NCBI RefSeq assembly: GCF_026157105.1
Contig: NZ_JANPVQ010000001.1
Location: 1,357,501 to 1,421,500, forward strand
Reading direction: 5' to 3'
Source of the DNA: Sphingomicrobium marinum
Lineage (GTDB): Bacteria; Pseudomonadota; Alphaproteobacteria; Sphingomonadales; Sphingomonadaceae
DNA length: 64,000 bases
The notes under the pieces were generated by a model that made no database searches, had not been told where the DNA came from, and was given only the letters and a program-made list of their open reading frames with translations. A program made the translations under genes and the position numbers. The first letter of the stretch is position 1, and the number at the start of each line of letters is the position of its first letter. This document shows, in pieces, positions 47,828-56,829 of this stretch.

Positions 47828-48073
47828 TCAACGATCGCCTCGCTTGTCCGAAAAATCAAACATTCCGTGATCGATCATGTCCTGTTTTGTAACGCCCTCG
47901 GTCGCATCTGGATCCGAAACCCGTTCTTCTGCGGCCTGCGTGCCGACATCGGTGTTAAGGTTGCCCTGGTTGCGACCCTGCTGCGACGGCGTGTCGATCG
48001 CGTCGTCGATCACATCGCTATCGTCATTGCGTTTGGCGGTTTCAGTGCGTCGATTGAGCTTGTTGTTCGTCAT
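47828..48073 (-). CDS. Small polar protein of unknown function
   Basis: 81 residues starting MTNNKLNRRTETAKRNDD. Very hydrophilic and low in hydrophobic residues, with many Asp/Asn/Gln/Arg (DTPSQQGRNQGNLNTDVG), so probably disordered. The ATG at 48073 is chosen because GGAG lies eight bases upstream; the TTG at 48079 is too close to it. It begins two bases after the general-stress-type gene and is followed by a strong terminator, so these two form a transcription unit. Confidence 0.6.
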   Translation of the reverse strand: MTNNKLNRRTETAKRNDDSDVIDDAIDTPSQQGRNQGNLNTDVGTQAAEERVSDPDATEGVTKQDMIDHGMFDFSDKRGDR

Positions 48074-48075
48074 GA

Positions 48076-48603
48076 TCAAAGCTCCACGTCCGCACGTTTG
48101 TCGTCGTAGTCGGGCCTTTCGACATCCTTGCCGAGCGCCTCGAGCGCCGCCTTGACCAGGTGCTCCGGACCTTCGTTGAGCCAGACATTGGCGATCCCCG
48201 TATCAAAGCGCAGCAGGACGAGATTGGGGTTGTCCTTGTTGCCTTCGTACCAGGGCGCGATCATCGGATTCCAAAGGCGGTCGATCACTGCGCGGTCATT
48301 ATCGATCACAAGGTTGCCGTGAATATGCGCGAAAAGGTCGTGACCCTTCGAGACAAAGGTCGCCACGGCATCCGACGTTTCGGACAGGCCTTTGACGAGA
48401 TGCTCACGCTTGTCGGCAAAGAAGTAGATGATCTTGTTGCCATCCACTTCGTCAATCTGGGCAGTCATCGGACGCGTCCGGCTGTCCTCTACGCCGTTGA
48501 GGCCGAGCATCACGAAGGGGCTTTTCGAAGCGAGCCCGTCCCACAGCTTCTCTTCGAGGTCGGCGCGCACTTCGGCGTCCGTTTTTTCGTCCTGGAAAAA
48601 CAT
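48076..48603 (-). CDS. General stress protein 26-like flavoprotein (PNPOx fold)
   Basis: 175 residues. MTAQIDEVDGNKIIYFFADK near 46-65, AVATFVSKGHDLFAHIHGNL near 80-100 and WYEGNKDNPNLVLLRFD near 119-135 match the general-stress-protein 26 branch of the pyridoxamine-oxidase-like split-barrel fold, which can bind FMN. The leader of its transcript has a hairpin that would cover the AGGAG ribosome site (48607-48628). It is followed by a small hydrophilic protein gene. Confidence 0.83.
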   Translation of the reverse strand: MFFQDEKTDAEVRADLEEKLWDGLASKSPFVMLGLNGVEDSRTRPMTAQIDEVDGNKIIYFFADKREHLVKGLSETSDAVATFVSKGHDLFAHIHGNLVIDNDRAVIDRLWNPMIAPWYEGNKDNPNLVLLRFDTGIANVWLNEGPEHLVKAALEALGKDVERPDYDDKRADVEL

Positions 48604-48606
48604 AAA

Positions 48607-48628
48607 ATCTCCTTTTTCTTCAGGAGAT
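48607..48628. promoter_or_regulatory. Leader hairpin covering the ribosome site of the stress gene
   Basis: ATCTCC (48607-48612) and GGAGAT (48623-48628) are perfect complements separated by ten bases. In the leftward mRNA the 3' arm contains the GGAG used by the gene starting at 48603, and a U-run follows it. Confidence 0.45.
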
Positions 48629-48659
48629 CAACGTATTGGCGACCGATTAGACCCTCGGC

Positions 48660-49391
48660 CTACCGCAGTCGCTTCACGATCAAGCGATTGTCGTCGCCCT
48701 TTTTGACGTCGAAATTGTCAAGCTCGCTGACGAGATCGGACAAGCGCGTATAGCCGTAATTGCGCACCGCGAAGCTCGACACCGCCTTGGCGCGTTGGCC
48801 GATTTCCGACAAAGCGGCATAGCCTTCTTCATCGCGCTTGGAGGCCTTCCACGCATTGCCTAGCAATTCGGTCAATTCTTCATCGACCCGGGGCCCGGCA
48901 TTCTTGCCTTTGTCGCTTCCCCCGTTGCCTTTGCCGTTGCCCAGCTTGTCGACGTCGAAGAAGCGCGTGCAGGCCTGGCGGAAACCAACGGGCGTCTTGT
49001 CCTGGCCAAAGCCATAGACCGGAAGCCCGTCTTCGCGGATGCGCTGGGCGAGGGGCAGGAAGTCGCTGTCCGAGCTCATGATGCCAAAGCCCTCGACATT
49101 GCCGCGGTAGAGCAGGTCCATGGCGTCGATCACCATGCGCATATCGGTCGCCGACTTGCCCTTCGTGATATCGAACTGCTGCACCGGCACCAGCGAGTGG
49201 CGGCCCGTCAGCGTGCCCCAATTCTTCAGCTGCGTCTTAGACCAGTTGCCGTAGATGCGGCGAATATTGATCTCGCCCAACTCGGCAAGCACTGTCAGCA
49301 CCTCGTCGAGATGGTCGGGCGAAGCGTTATCGGCATCGATCAGCAAGGCGATATTGAGCTCGCGTTCAGGAGGATCGTTACGGTCAGTCAT
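48660..49391 (-). CDS. NYN-domain (PIN-like) nuclease with LOTUS/OST-HTH-like tail
   Basis: 243 residues. The N-terminal NYN domain has its acidic catalytic set in ALLIDADNASPDHL near 16, DMRMVIDAMDLLYRG near 81 and IMSSDSDFLPLAQ near 103. A low-complexity linker GNGKGNGGSDKGKN follows, then a C-terminal domain (AALSEIGQRAKAV; NYGYTRLSDLVSELDNFDVK) resembling OST-HTH/LOTUS. This is the LabA/DUF88 arrangement, proposed to act on RNA. The ATG at 49391 is chosen; an extension of 17 residues is possible. Confidence 0.88.
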   Translation of the reverse strand: MTDRNDPPERELNIALLIDADNASPDHLDEVLTVLAELGEINIRRIYGNWSKTQLKNWGTLTGRHSLVPVQQFDITKGKSATDMRMVIDAMDLLYRGNVEGFGIMSSDSDFLPLAQRIREDGLPVYGFGQDKTPVGFRQACTRFFDVDKLGNGKGNGGSDKGKNAGPRVDEELTELLGNAWKASKRDEEGYAALSEIGQRAKAVSSFAVRNYGYTRLSDLVSELDNFDVKKGDDNRLIVKRLR

Positions 49392-49494
49392 GTCAGGTTC
49401 AAATCCTTTGTGAGAACCATAGCGCATCGAGTGCTGAAGCAAAGCGGCGTGTGCGAAGGTTCATTCGCGGCGCCATTGAAAGATGGAGCTACTG

Positions 49495-49827
49495 ATGAAG
49501 AAACCACTCTTGCTGGTCGCAACTGCCAGTCTCGGTCTCGGTGCGTGCGCCACCAACGATTATGGCTACGGCTATGATCGCTATGACGATCGCCGCTCGG
49601 GCAATGGTGCCGTCGAGGGCGCGGTGATTGGCGCAGTTGCAGGCGCTGTCGTCGGTTCGGTCGTCGATGGCATTTCAACCACCGAAGGTGCGATTGCGGG
49701 CGCTGCGGTAGGCGCCGTCGCAGGCGGTGTGGCGGAACGCCGCCGCTACCGCCGCGATAGCTATGGCGATTGCTACTATGTCGATGAGGATGGCTATCCG
49801 GTCTACGACTACGACGCGCGCTGCTAG
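49495..49827 (+). CDS. Lipoprotein with glycine-zipper domain
   Basis: 110 residues. The signal MKKPLLLVATASLGLGAC ends in a lipobox with Cys18. Residues 40-82 form a glycine zipper (GAVIGAVAGAVVGSVVDG and IAGAAVGAVAGGVAERR), as in outer-membrane lipoproteins of the 17-kDa antigen/SlyB type. The flanking parts are rich in Tyr/Asp/Arg (DYGYGYDRYDDRR). GGAG lies six bases before the ATG at 49495; an upstream ATG at 49483 lacks it. Confidence 0.85.
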   Translation: MKKPLLLVATASLGLGACATNDYGYGYDRYDDRRSGNGAVEGAVIGAVAGAVVGSVVDGISTTEGAIAGAAVGAVAGGVAERRRYRRDSYGDCYYVDEDGYPVYDYDARC

Positions 49828-50444
49828 TCGGGTCTGAACTCGCCGCTTTCTTCGTCGAGGATGGTGAGCAGTCCTTTTGCGATGCCGAAATGGCAGCCGT
49901 GGAGCGTGAGCGTTCCCGCGGCTTCGCCTTCCCTTACGTTAGGAAAGGTGCGCAGGTTTGCGAGGCTGTGAACGATCGCCGCCTGCTCCAGCGCGGTCTG
50001 CTTGTCCTCGCAGTCACTATCGACGACCGCATCGCGCGGCTCCTTGATGAGCTTGATCCAGCTATCGACAAAGCTTTCGCCCTCTTCGCCTTGATCGCCG
50101 CCAGCAAGAGCTGCGGCAATGCCGCCGCAACTGGCATGACCCATGATCACGATGTGCTGAACCTTCAGGCCTGTGACGGCAAATTCGATCGCCGATGAAA
50201 CGCCATGGAGCCCGCCGTCAGGCTGGTAGGGGGGAACAAGGTTGGCAACGTTGCGAAGAACGAAGGCCTGCCCCGGCTCGATATCGAAGATCGTCGCTGG
50301 ATCGACCCGACTGTCGCAACAGCTGATGATCATCACCGGCGGAGCCTGTCCCTCTGCCAATTCGGACCAGCGCGCACGCTGGCGCTGATAATCGTTGCGA
50401 CGAAAGCGATGGTAGCCGTCAAGCAGCGTCGTAAATCCGTTCAT
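49824..50444 (-). CDS. Beta-class carbonic anhydrase
   Basis: 206 residues. Zinc ligands are in SCCDSRVDP near 41 and GHASCGG near 103. NVANLVPPY and SAIEFAVTGL are also conserved. It interconverts CO2 and bicarbonate. The start at 50444 (MNGFTTLLDGYHRF) has GGAG five bases upstream. It converges on the glycine-zipper gene with a four-base overlap and is divergent from lipA. A 7-bp inverted repeat (GCACACC-N5-GGTGTGC, 50460-50478) lies in the shared upstream region. Confidence 0.94.
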   Translation of the reverse strand: MNGFTTLLDGYHRFRRNDYQRQRARWSELAEGQAPPVMIISCCDSRVDPATIFDIEPGQAFVLRNVANLVPPYQPDGGLHGVSSAIEFAVTGLKVQHIVIMGHASCGGIAAALAGGDQGEEGESFVDSWIKLIKEPRDAVVDSDCEDKQTALEQAAIVHSLANLRTFPNVREGEAAGTLTLHGCHFGIAKGLLTILDEESGEFRPD

Positions 50445-50459
50445 GGCGCTCCAAATGCC

Positions 50460-50478
50460 GCACACCCTTGTGGTGTGC
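50460..50478. repeat. 7-bp inverted repeat between carbonic anhydrase and lipA
   Basis: GCACACC (50460-50466) and GGTGTGC (50472-50478), five-base spacer, in the 58-base divergent promoter region. It could be an operator or a chance hairpin. Confidence 0.35.
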
Positions 50479-50502
50479 AAGGGGCATCGCTAAGTCGCCC
50501 TC

Positions 50503-51417
50503 ATGAACGCGCCGCTCAATCCTCAGTCCCGCAAGCGCAAGCCCGACTGGATTCGGGTCAAGGCGCCCGTCAGCGAGGGCTATAACGAGACTCGCAAGCT
50601 GATGCGCGGGCTCAACCTCACGACCGTCTGCGAAGAAGCCGCTTGCCCCAATATCGGCGAATGCTGGACCAAGAAGCACGCGACGGTGATGATCCTTGGC
50701 GACACCTGCACGCGCGCTTGTGCGTTTTGTAACGTCAAGACCGGGATGCCGCGCATCGTCGACCCGATGGAGCCCGAAAATGTCGCCACCATGGCGGCGG
50801 AAACGGGGCTCAACCATATCGTCATCACCTCGGTCGATCGCGATGATCTTCCCGATGGCGGGGCAGGGCAGTTCGTCAAGGTGATCGAGGCGCTGCGCAG
50901 ACGCACGCCCAAGACGACGATCGAGATCCTGACACCCGATTTTCGCGGCAAGCACGAACAGGCGATCGAGCGCATCGTCGATGCCAAGCCTGACGTGTTC
51001 AATCACAATCTCGAAACGGTGCCGCGGCTCTATCCCACGATCCGTCCGGGCGCGCGCTATTATGCTTCGATCCGGCTGCTGGAAACGGTGAAGAAACTCG
51101 ATCCGACCATCTTCACCAAGTCGGGTATCATGGTCGGGCTGGGCGAACAGCGGCTCGAAGTTCACCAGGTGATGGATGACATGCGCTCGGCCGACATCGA
51201 CTTCCTGACGATGGGCCAATATCTCCAGCCGACGCCCAAGCACGCCAATGTCGAAGAATTCGTGACGCCGCAGACGTTCGACGCCTACGCGACGATCGCG
51301 CGCGCCAAGGGTTTCCTCTTGGTGGCGGCGAGCCCGCTGACACGCTCGAGCTATCATGCCGGCGACGATTTCGCGAAGATGCAGAAGGCACGCGAAGCCA
51401 AACATGCCAAGGCATAG
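50503..51417 (+). CDS. lipA: Lipoyl synthase
   Basis: 304 residues. It inserts two sulfurs into octanoyl groups on E2, GcvH and lipoyl domains such as that of PdhB in this window. The auxiliary cluster cysteines are in [13 protein letters not shown] near 43-54, and the radical SAM motif is [10 protein letters not shown] near 69-78. The ending [10 protein letters not shown] includes the conserved RSSY. The stop overlaps the next gene by 14 bases. Confidence 0.97.
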   Translation: MNAPLNPQSRKRKPDWIRVKAPVSEGYNETRKLMRGLNLTTVCEEAACPNIGECWTKKHATVMILGDTCTRACAFCNVKTGMPRIVDPMEPENVATMAAETGLNHIVITSVDRDDLPDGGAGQFVKVIEALRRRTPKTTIEILTPDFRGKHEQAIERIVDAKPDVFNHNLETVPRLYPTIRPGARYYASIRLLETVKKLDPTIFTKSGIMVGLGEQRLEVHQVMDDMRSADIDFLTMGQYLQPTPKHANVEEFVTPQTFDAYATIARAKGFLLVAASPLTRSSYHAGDDFAKMQKAREAKHAKA

Positions 51418-51862
51418 CGAAACCCGGTTTCTCCCATACACGCCCGAACAATTGTTCGACCTGGTGGCGGATGTCGGTCGCTATGACGAATTCCTGCCGT
51501 GGGTCAGCGCGGTGCGCGTGCGCTCCAACAGCGAGGAGGAGATGGTCGCCGACCTCATCGTCGGCTTCAAGGCCTTCAAGGAGCGCTTCACCAGCCGGGT
51601 GCAAAAAGAGCGCCCGGACCGCGTTACCGTCGACTATGTCGAAGGCCCGCTGAAATATCTGCATAATGTCTGGACATTCAAACCGGCCGAGGGCGGTACC
51701 GATCTTTGTTTCGAAGTGGACTTCGCGTTCAAGAACCGGATCTTCGAAAGCCTCGCCGGACAGATGTTCGACCGCGCGCTGCGCCGGATGACGCAAGCGT
51801 TCGAGGACCGGGCGGCTGCGCTCTATGGTTCGAGCAACGACAAGGCCGCCAGCGCCGCCTGA
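51404..51862 (+). CDS. RatA/Coq10-type START-domain protein
   Basis: 152 residues. The start [20 protein letters not shown] and the segment [19 protein letters not shown] are typical of the COQ10/RatA family; the helix [20 protein letters not shown] closes the fold. Coq10 binds ubiquinone, while E. coli RatA has been described as a ribosome-association toxin; the alphaproteobacterial members are probably the ubiquinone type. It overlaps lipA by 14 bases and converges with cinA, overlapping its end by 40 bases. Confidence 0.92.
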   Translation: MPRHSETRFLPYTPEQLFDLVADVGRYDEFLPWVSAVRVRSNSEEEMVADLIVGFKAFKERFTSRVQKERPDRVTVDYVEGPLKYLHNVWTFKPAEGGTDLCFEVDFAFKNRIFESLAGQMFDRALRRMTQAFEDRAAALYGSSNDKAASAA

Positions 51863-52317
51863 AGGCGCACGCCGCCGCGGCCGGTATTGGCGAACGCTTC
51901 TTCAGCAACCAAGACTTTCTGTTCGCCGCGCGTTGCGCGCGCGAAGATAACCGTGCCCACGGGCTTTTCTTCACTGCCACCGTCCGGACCGGCAACACCG
52001 GTGATCGATACAACCACGTCGGCACCTGAAATGCGCAGCGCACCGCGCGCCATGGCCTTTGCGGTTTCGGCGCTCACCGCACCGCAGCGATCGAGCGTTT
52101 CGGTGGGCACGCTGAGCTGCACATGCTTGGCACTATTGGCGTAGGTGACGAGGCTGCCGATGAACACATCGGATGAGCCCGGGATCTCGGTCAGCGCAGC
52201 GCCGACGAGACCGCCGGTGCAGCTTTCGGCGAGCGCGATACGGCGACGCGCATCGCGATTTTTCTCGATAATGTCGCGAGCTTTCTCGACCAGTTCTTCG
52301 GGAAGCAGCGTATCCAT
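51823..52317 (-). CDS. CinA-family protein (PncC-like nicotinamide-nucleotide amidase)
   Basis: 164 residues, only the C-terminal CinA domain. IALAESCTGGLVGAALTEIPGSS near 30-50, FIGSLVTYANSAK and SITGVAGPDGGSEEKPVGTV near 105-125 are the family core. PncC deamidates NMN to nicotinic acid mononucleotide. The N-terminal COG1058 half is missing, as in E. coli YgaD/PncC. ATG at 52317 overlaps the ispDF stop (ATGATGA region); an ATG at 52320 is the alternative. Confidence 0.93.
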   Translation of the reverse strand: MDTLLPEELVEKARDIIEKNRDARRRIALAESCTGGLVGAALTEIPGSSDVFIGSLVTYANSAKHVQLSVPTETLDRCGAVSAETAKAMARGALRISGADVVVSITGVAGPDGGSEEKPVGTVIFARATRGEQKVLVAEEAFANTGRGGVRLQAALAALSLLEP

Positions 52318-53447
52318 CATTTCATCCTCACATTGGCGACGGCCTGGCAGGCGATCCCTTCGCCCCTACCGGTGAAGCCGAGCTTTTCGGTAGTCGTGGC
52401 CTTCACACTGACCCGGCCCGGCACAAGGCCGAGAATGCGGGCGATATTTTCCTGCATCGCAGTGCGGTGCGGGCCGACCTTTGGGGCCTCGCAAATCAGC
52501 GTCGCGTCCACGCTGTCGATGATCGCGCCCATGTCGCGCACCAGATTGGCGGCGTGGGCGAGGAATTGCTCGCTGTCAGCACCTTTCCATTTGGGGTCCG
52601 AAGGCGGAAAGTGAAGACCGATATCGCCAAGGCTGACGGCCCCCAGTAGCGCGTCGGTGATGGCATGGAGCAGGACGTCGGCATCGCTATGGCCCGACAG
52701 GCCTTTTTCGTACGGCACCGCGATGCCGCCAAGCATCACCGGACCATCACCCGCAAACTGGTGGACATCGAAGCCCATGCCGGTGCGCGGTATCAGAACC
52801 TGCCCCGCAATCGCTTCGGCGCGCGAAAAGTCGCCAGGGGTCGTGATCTTGTCGAGCATCTCGTCTCCTTCGACCAGCGCTACATCGATGCCGGCGGCGG
52901 CGGCAACGCGCGCTTCGTCGGTGGGGGCACCGTCATAGCCGTCATAGGCCTTGCGGATGACATCGCTACGAAAGGCTTGCGGTGTCTGGATACGCACAAC
53001 CGTGTCACGGTCCACCGCGTCGCCAAGCGTTTCGCCACTGGGCCGGGCGAGCGTATCGACCGAGCGCAGCATCGGCGTCGCCGCATCGTGCGTCTCCATT
53101 GCAGCAACGAGCCGATCGATCACCGCTTCGGGACAGAAAGGTCGCGCAGCGTCGTGGATCAGCACGTGGCTCGTCTTCACCGCGGCGAGGCCGTTGCGCA
53201 CGCTATCGGAGCGCGTTGCGCCGCCGATGACCAGATTGACCGCCTTATCGCCAAGGACGGCCCGCGCCGTATCTTCCTGATCGGCCGCGATTACGACATG
53301 AACCGCCTCGATCGCGGGATGGGGGAGGAGGGCATCAACCGCGTGCACCAGCACCTCCTTGCCGCCAAGCATCTGGAATTGCTTGGGGACATCACTTCCC
53401 ATGCGACTGCCGCTACCGGCGGCAACAATGAGTGCGGAGAATTCCAT
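52317..53447 (-). CDS. ispDF: Bifunctional MEP cytidylyltransferase / MEcDP synthase
   Basis: 376 residues. Residues 1-220 are IspD (LIVAAGSGSRMGSDVPKQF at the N terminus; HDAARPFC near 95), which makes CDP-methylerythritol. Residues 221-376 are IspF (TGMGFDVHQF, then GHSDADVLLHAITDALLGA), which makes the cyclodiphosphate. The IspD-IspF fusion is common in alphaproteobacteria. With ispE at 28.2 kb, three successive MEP steps are encoded here. Confidence 0.97.
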   Translation of the reverse strand: MEFSALIVAAGSGSRMGSDVPKQFQMLGGKEVLVHAVDALLPHPAIEAVHVVIAADQEDTARAVLGDKAVNLVIGGATRSDSVRNGLAAVKTSHVLIHDAARPFCPEAVIDRLVAAMETHDAATPMLRSVDTLARPSGETLGDAVDRDTVVRIQTPQAFRSDVIRKAYDGYDGAPTDEARVAAAAGIDVALVEGDEMLDKITTPGDFSRAEAIAGQVLIPRTGMGFDVHQFAGDGPVMLGGIAVPYEKGLSGHSDADVLLHAITDALLGAVSLGDIGLHFPPSDPKWKGADSEQFLAHAANLVRDMGAIIDSVDATLICEAPKVGPHRTAMQENIARILGLVPGRVSVKATTTEKLGFTGRGEGIACQAVANVRMK

Positions 53448-53511
53448 CGGATCGCGCTATGGCGGGCAAATCCTTGCTCCTCAAGGGGCTAGGCGCTAAA
53501 GGGCCGCCACC

Positions 53512-54510
53512 ATGGCATCGCTGAAGCCCATCAACATCGGTCCGATCAGGATCGACGACCCTGTCATCCTTGCGCCGATGACGGGGGTTACCGACGTGCC
53601 GTTTCGCAAGATGGTGAAGCGCTTCGGTTGCGGGCTGACCGTATCCGAAATGATCGCGTCCGAAGCGATGATCCGCGAAACGCGCCAGTCGCTGCAGAAA
53701 GCGACGTGGGATCCTTCGGAAGAGCCCGTGTCGCTCCAGCTCGCCGGCTGCGAGCCTGAGCGCATGGCCGAGGCCGCCAAATTGAACGAGGACAAGGGCG
53801 CCGCGATCATCGACATCAACATGGGTTGCCCAGTCAAGAAAGTCGTCAACGGCTTTGCCGGATCGCACCTGATGCGCGATCTCGATCTCGCCGGTCGCCT
53901 GATCGATGCGACAGTCAAGGCGGTCAGCGTTCCGGTGACGTTGAAGATGCGTATGGGATGGGATCATGACAGCCTCAACGCCCCCGAACTGGCCAAGATC
54001 GCCGAAGACCTTGGTGTGCAGATGATCACCGTCCACGGTCGCACCCGCTGCCAGCTGTACAAGGGCACCGCCGACTGGGCCTTTATCGCCAAGGTGAAGG
54101 AAGCGACCAGCCTGCCGGTAATCGCCAATGGCGACATCAATTCGATTCCTGAAGCGCGCGAGGCGCTCAAGCAATCGAACGCCGACGGCGTGATGATCGG
54201 GCGCGGCGCCTACGGCAAGCCGTGGCTGCTTGGCCAGGTCATCGCCAATTTGCGCGGCGAGGAGCCCAAGCCCGATCCGAGCCGCGAAAAACAGCTCGAA
54301 ACGATCCTTGAGCAATATGACGACATGCAGGCCCTGTACGGCCCGCGCGTCGGCACACACTGCGCGCGCAAGCATATCGGCTGGTACACCAAGGGCATGA
54401 CCGGCTCGGCCGAATTTCGCCAGAAGGTGAACCAGGAAGAAGATCCTGGAGTGGTCAAGGCGATGCTGCGCGAATTCTATCTTCCGCAAGCCGAGCAGGA
54501 AGCGGCCTGA
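53512..54510 (+). CDS. dusB: tRNA-dihydrouridine synthase
   Basis: 332 residues. FMN TIM barrel: LAPMTGVTDVPFRKMVKRFG near 20-38, DINMGCPVKKVVNG near 102 and TVHGRTRCQLYKGTADW near 165-185. GDINSIPEAREAL and GRGAYGKPWLL close the flavin phosphate site. DusB (NifR3) reduces uridine in the tRNA D-loop. In many alphaproteobacteria it is followed by ntrBC; here ntrY follows directly. Confidence 0.96.
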   Translation: MASLKPINIGPIRIDDPVILAPMTGVTDVPFRKMVKRFGCGLTVSEMIASEAMIRETRQSLQKATWDPSEEPVSLQLAGCEPERMAEAAKLNEDKGAAIIDINMGCPVKKVVNGFAGSHLMRDLDLAGRLIDATVKAVSVPVTLKMRMGWDHDSLNAPELAKIAEDLGVQMITVHGRTRCQLYKGTADWAFIAKVKEATSLPVIANGDINSIPEAREALKQSNADGVMIGRGAYGKPWLLGQVIANLRGEEPKPDPSREKQLETILEQYDDMQALYGPRVGTHCARKHIGWYTKGMTGSAEFRQKVNQEEDPGVVKAMLREFYLPQAEQEAA

Positions 54511-54579
54511 ACGCCCTCGATAGGCGCGATCACACACTGTGTTTTACGGGCAACACTTCCGTGCTAGTGCGGAAGGTAT

Positions 54580-56829
54580 ATGGACGCCCCCCGCACTGAT
54601 TCTGTGACCCACATCGACGAGCGGCCGCGCTATAACCGCTGGCTCGATATCGCGATGGTGGCGTCGGCGGTGATCCTGGTGGCGATGCTCGTCTACTCGG
54701 GTGATCTCATGCTGCACGAGCATAATGGTGCAGGCCTTCTGTCGCCGCCGATTATTGCCACACTGATGGTTGCCACGCTGGTGCCTGCGATCGTCCTGAT
54801 GGTCCTCATTTCGCGTAAAGTCGCCTACCGGCGCAGCGCGAAGCAAGGGCTTGGATCCGGCAGGCTGCATACGCGGTTGGTTGCCATCTTTTCCATCATC
54901 GCTGCTGTTCCAACCGTTGTCGTCGCGATATTTGCGTCGCTGCTCATCCAGTCAGGGCTCGAATTCTGGTCATCCGACAGGGCGGAAAACCTCGTGACGC
55001 AAGCGGTCGAGGCCGCTGACGCGATATACGAGAACGAATTTGTCGATGTCACCGACGAAGCGGCGGCAATGGCCGGCGACATCTCGAACTTCGTGCAGAC
55101 CGAGGGCGTCGACAGTCCGGACTTTGGCGATTTCGTCGCGTACCAGGCGTATCTTCGTAGCCTCAACGAGGCTGCCGTATTGTCGATCGATGCCCAGGAA
55201 CAGACAGTTCAAGCGATCGGTGTCGTGAATGGCTTCGAAGGGATCGACGACAAGACCACCATCCTTCCGCGGGTGGAAGAACTGGCGCAACTCGAGGATG
55301 GCGACGGCGTATCGGTCGAGTTTCCCGACCGTATAGCGGTCTTGACCAAGCTTCCGCAAAGCGAGGACGGCTATCTCCTCGCCATTCGCTACCCGGACAG
55401 TTCCATAACCGGACAAGTCGGCCGCGCTGACAATATCGTCGATGCCTATAATGATTTGCTTGCCAAGTCGCGGACCAACCAGCTGCGATTCAATGCAGCC
55501 TTGCTGTTGGGCGCTATCATCATTGTGGGACTGGCAATCCTTGCCGCGCTAGCGCTAGCCGACCGACTGGCGCGCCCCATTGGACAGCTCGTTACCGCAG
55601 CTGGTCGCGTCGAAGAGGGGGACTTCGGTACCCGCGTTCCCGAACTCAATTCGGGCGACGAAGTCGCTAAGTTGGCCACTGCCTTCAACCGCATGACCTC
55701 GCGCATCGAGGACCAGACGGGCGCCTTGCTGACCGCGAACGAGCAACTCGACCTGCGCCGCGCTTTCATGGAGGCCGTGTTGTCTTCGGTGACCGCCGGC
55801 GTCATCGCGCTCGATGACCAGGATCATATCCTGCTGACCAATCGTTCGGCCGCGATGCTGCTTGGCGATGAAGGATTGGAAGGCCGCTATCTTCACGAGG
55901 TTTCCCCCGAACTGAGCGAGTTCATGAGAGGGGAGACGCAGGAAGCCACGGCCACAATCATGGCCGACACCGGCCCGCGCACGCTCGCGGTCAAGCGAGT
56001 GCGTTATGATGACGGCGCGGTTCTCACCTTTGACGACATTACCGACCAGCTATCGGACCAGCGGCGCGCCGCCTGGTCCGATATCGCGCGGCGTATCGCG
56101 CACGAGATCAAGAACCCGCTCACGCCCATCCAGCTCGCCGCCGAGCGCCTCCAGCGAAAATATGGCGACGAGATCAAGGACGACACGTTCGGGCGCCTGA
56201 CCGATACCATCGTGCGACAGGTCGGCGACTTGCGCCGCATGGTCGACGAATTCTCCAATTTCGCACGGATGCCCAAACCGACATTCCGCGACGAGAATGT
56301 CCACGACATCGCGCGCGCCGCGCTGTTCCTGCACGAGGTCGCGCATCCCGGCGTAGCCTTCTCGATGGACCCGCCGTCCGCCGATATCCGCATGGTTTGC
56401 GACCGTCGCCAGCTCGCGCAGGCGCTGACAAACATCGTCAAGAACGCGGTCGAGGCTATTGAAAGCAGGCGGAAAACCGGCGGCGACCATCCGGACGGCG
56501 ACCGCGTTGACCTGACGATGACGGAAGGGTCGAGCGAGCTGCGCATTGATATCATGGATACCGGCGTCGGGCTTCCCGAAGACCGCGAACGATTGACCGA
56601 ACCCTATATGACGACGCGGGTGCGCGGCACCGGCCTTGGCCTCGCGATCGTTAAGAAAATCGTCGAGGAACATGAAGGCGAGATCGCCTTCCTCGACCGC
56701 GACGGGGGAGGGACGCATGTCCGCATCCTCTTCCACACCGATCGGCTGGCCGAAAAAGCCAGCGGAGAAGCCGGCGAGCCGCTCGAGAAGAGCGGTGAGG
56801 ACGGCGAATATGATGAGGGTGAAGAATGA
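54580..56829 (+). CDS. ntrY: NtrY membrane sensor histidine kinase
   Basis: 749 residues. Three to four membrane helices lie in the N-terminal part (about 23-44, 52-72, 95-115) and one near 305-330, framing a periplasmic sensor region. A HAMP domain (about 330-385), a PAS domain (about 390-490) and the HisKA motif IARRIAHEIKNPLTPIQLAA near 505 follow. The ATPase domain has NIVKNAVEAI, DTGVGLP and GTGLGLAIVKKI. A hairpin CTTCCG/CGGAAG lies just before the start. It signals to NtrX, whose gene overlaps its stop. Confidence 0.94.
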   Translation: MDAPRTDSVTHIDERPRYNRWLDIAMVASAVILVAMLVYSGDLMLHEHNGAGLLSPPIIATLMVATLVPAIVLMVLISRKVAYRRSAKQGLGSGRLHTRLVAIFSIIAAVPTVVVAIFASLLIQSGLEFWSSDRAENLVTQAVEAADAIYENEFVDVTDEAAAMAGDISNFVQTEGVDSPDFGDFVAYQAYLRSLNEAAVLSIDAQEQTVQAIGVVNGFEGIDDKTTILPRVEELAQLEDGDGVSVEFPDRIAVLTKLPQSEDGYLLAIRYPDSSITGQVGRADNIVDAYNDLLAKSRTNQLRFNAALLLGAIIIVGLAILAALALADRLARPIGQLVTAAGRVEEGDFGTRVPELNSGDEVAKLATAFNRMTSRIEDQTGALLTANEQLDLRRAFMEAVLSSVTAGVIALDDQDHILLTNRSAAMLLGDEGLEGRYLHEVSPELSEFMRGETQEATATIMADTGPRTLAVKRVRYDDGAVLTFDDITDQLSDQRRAAWSDIARRIAHEIKNPLTPIQLAAERLQRKYGDEIKDDTFGRLTDTIVRQVGDLRRMVDEFSNFARMPKPTFRDENVHDIARAALFLHEVAHPGVAFSMDPPSADIRMVCDRRQLAQALTNIVKNAVEAIESRRKTGGDHPDGDRVDLTMTEGSSELRIDIMDTGVGLPEDRERLTEPYMTTRVRGTGLGLAIVKKIVEEHEGEIAFLDRDGGGTHVRILFHTDRLAEKASGEAGEPLEKSGEDGEYDEGEE

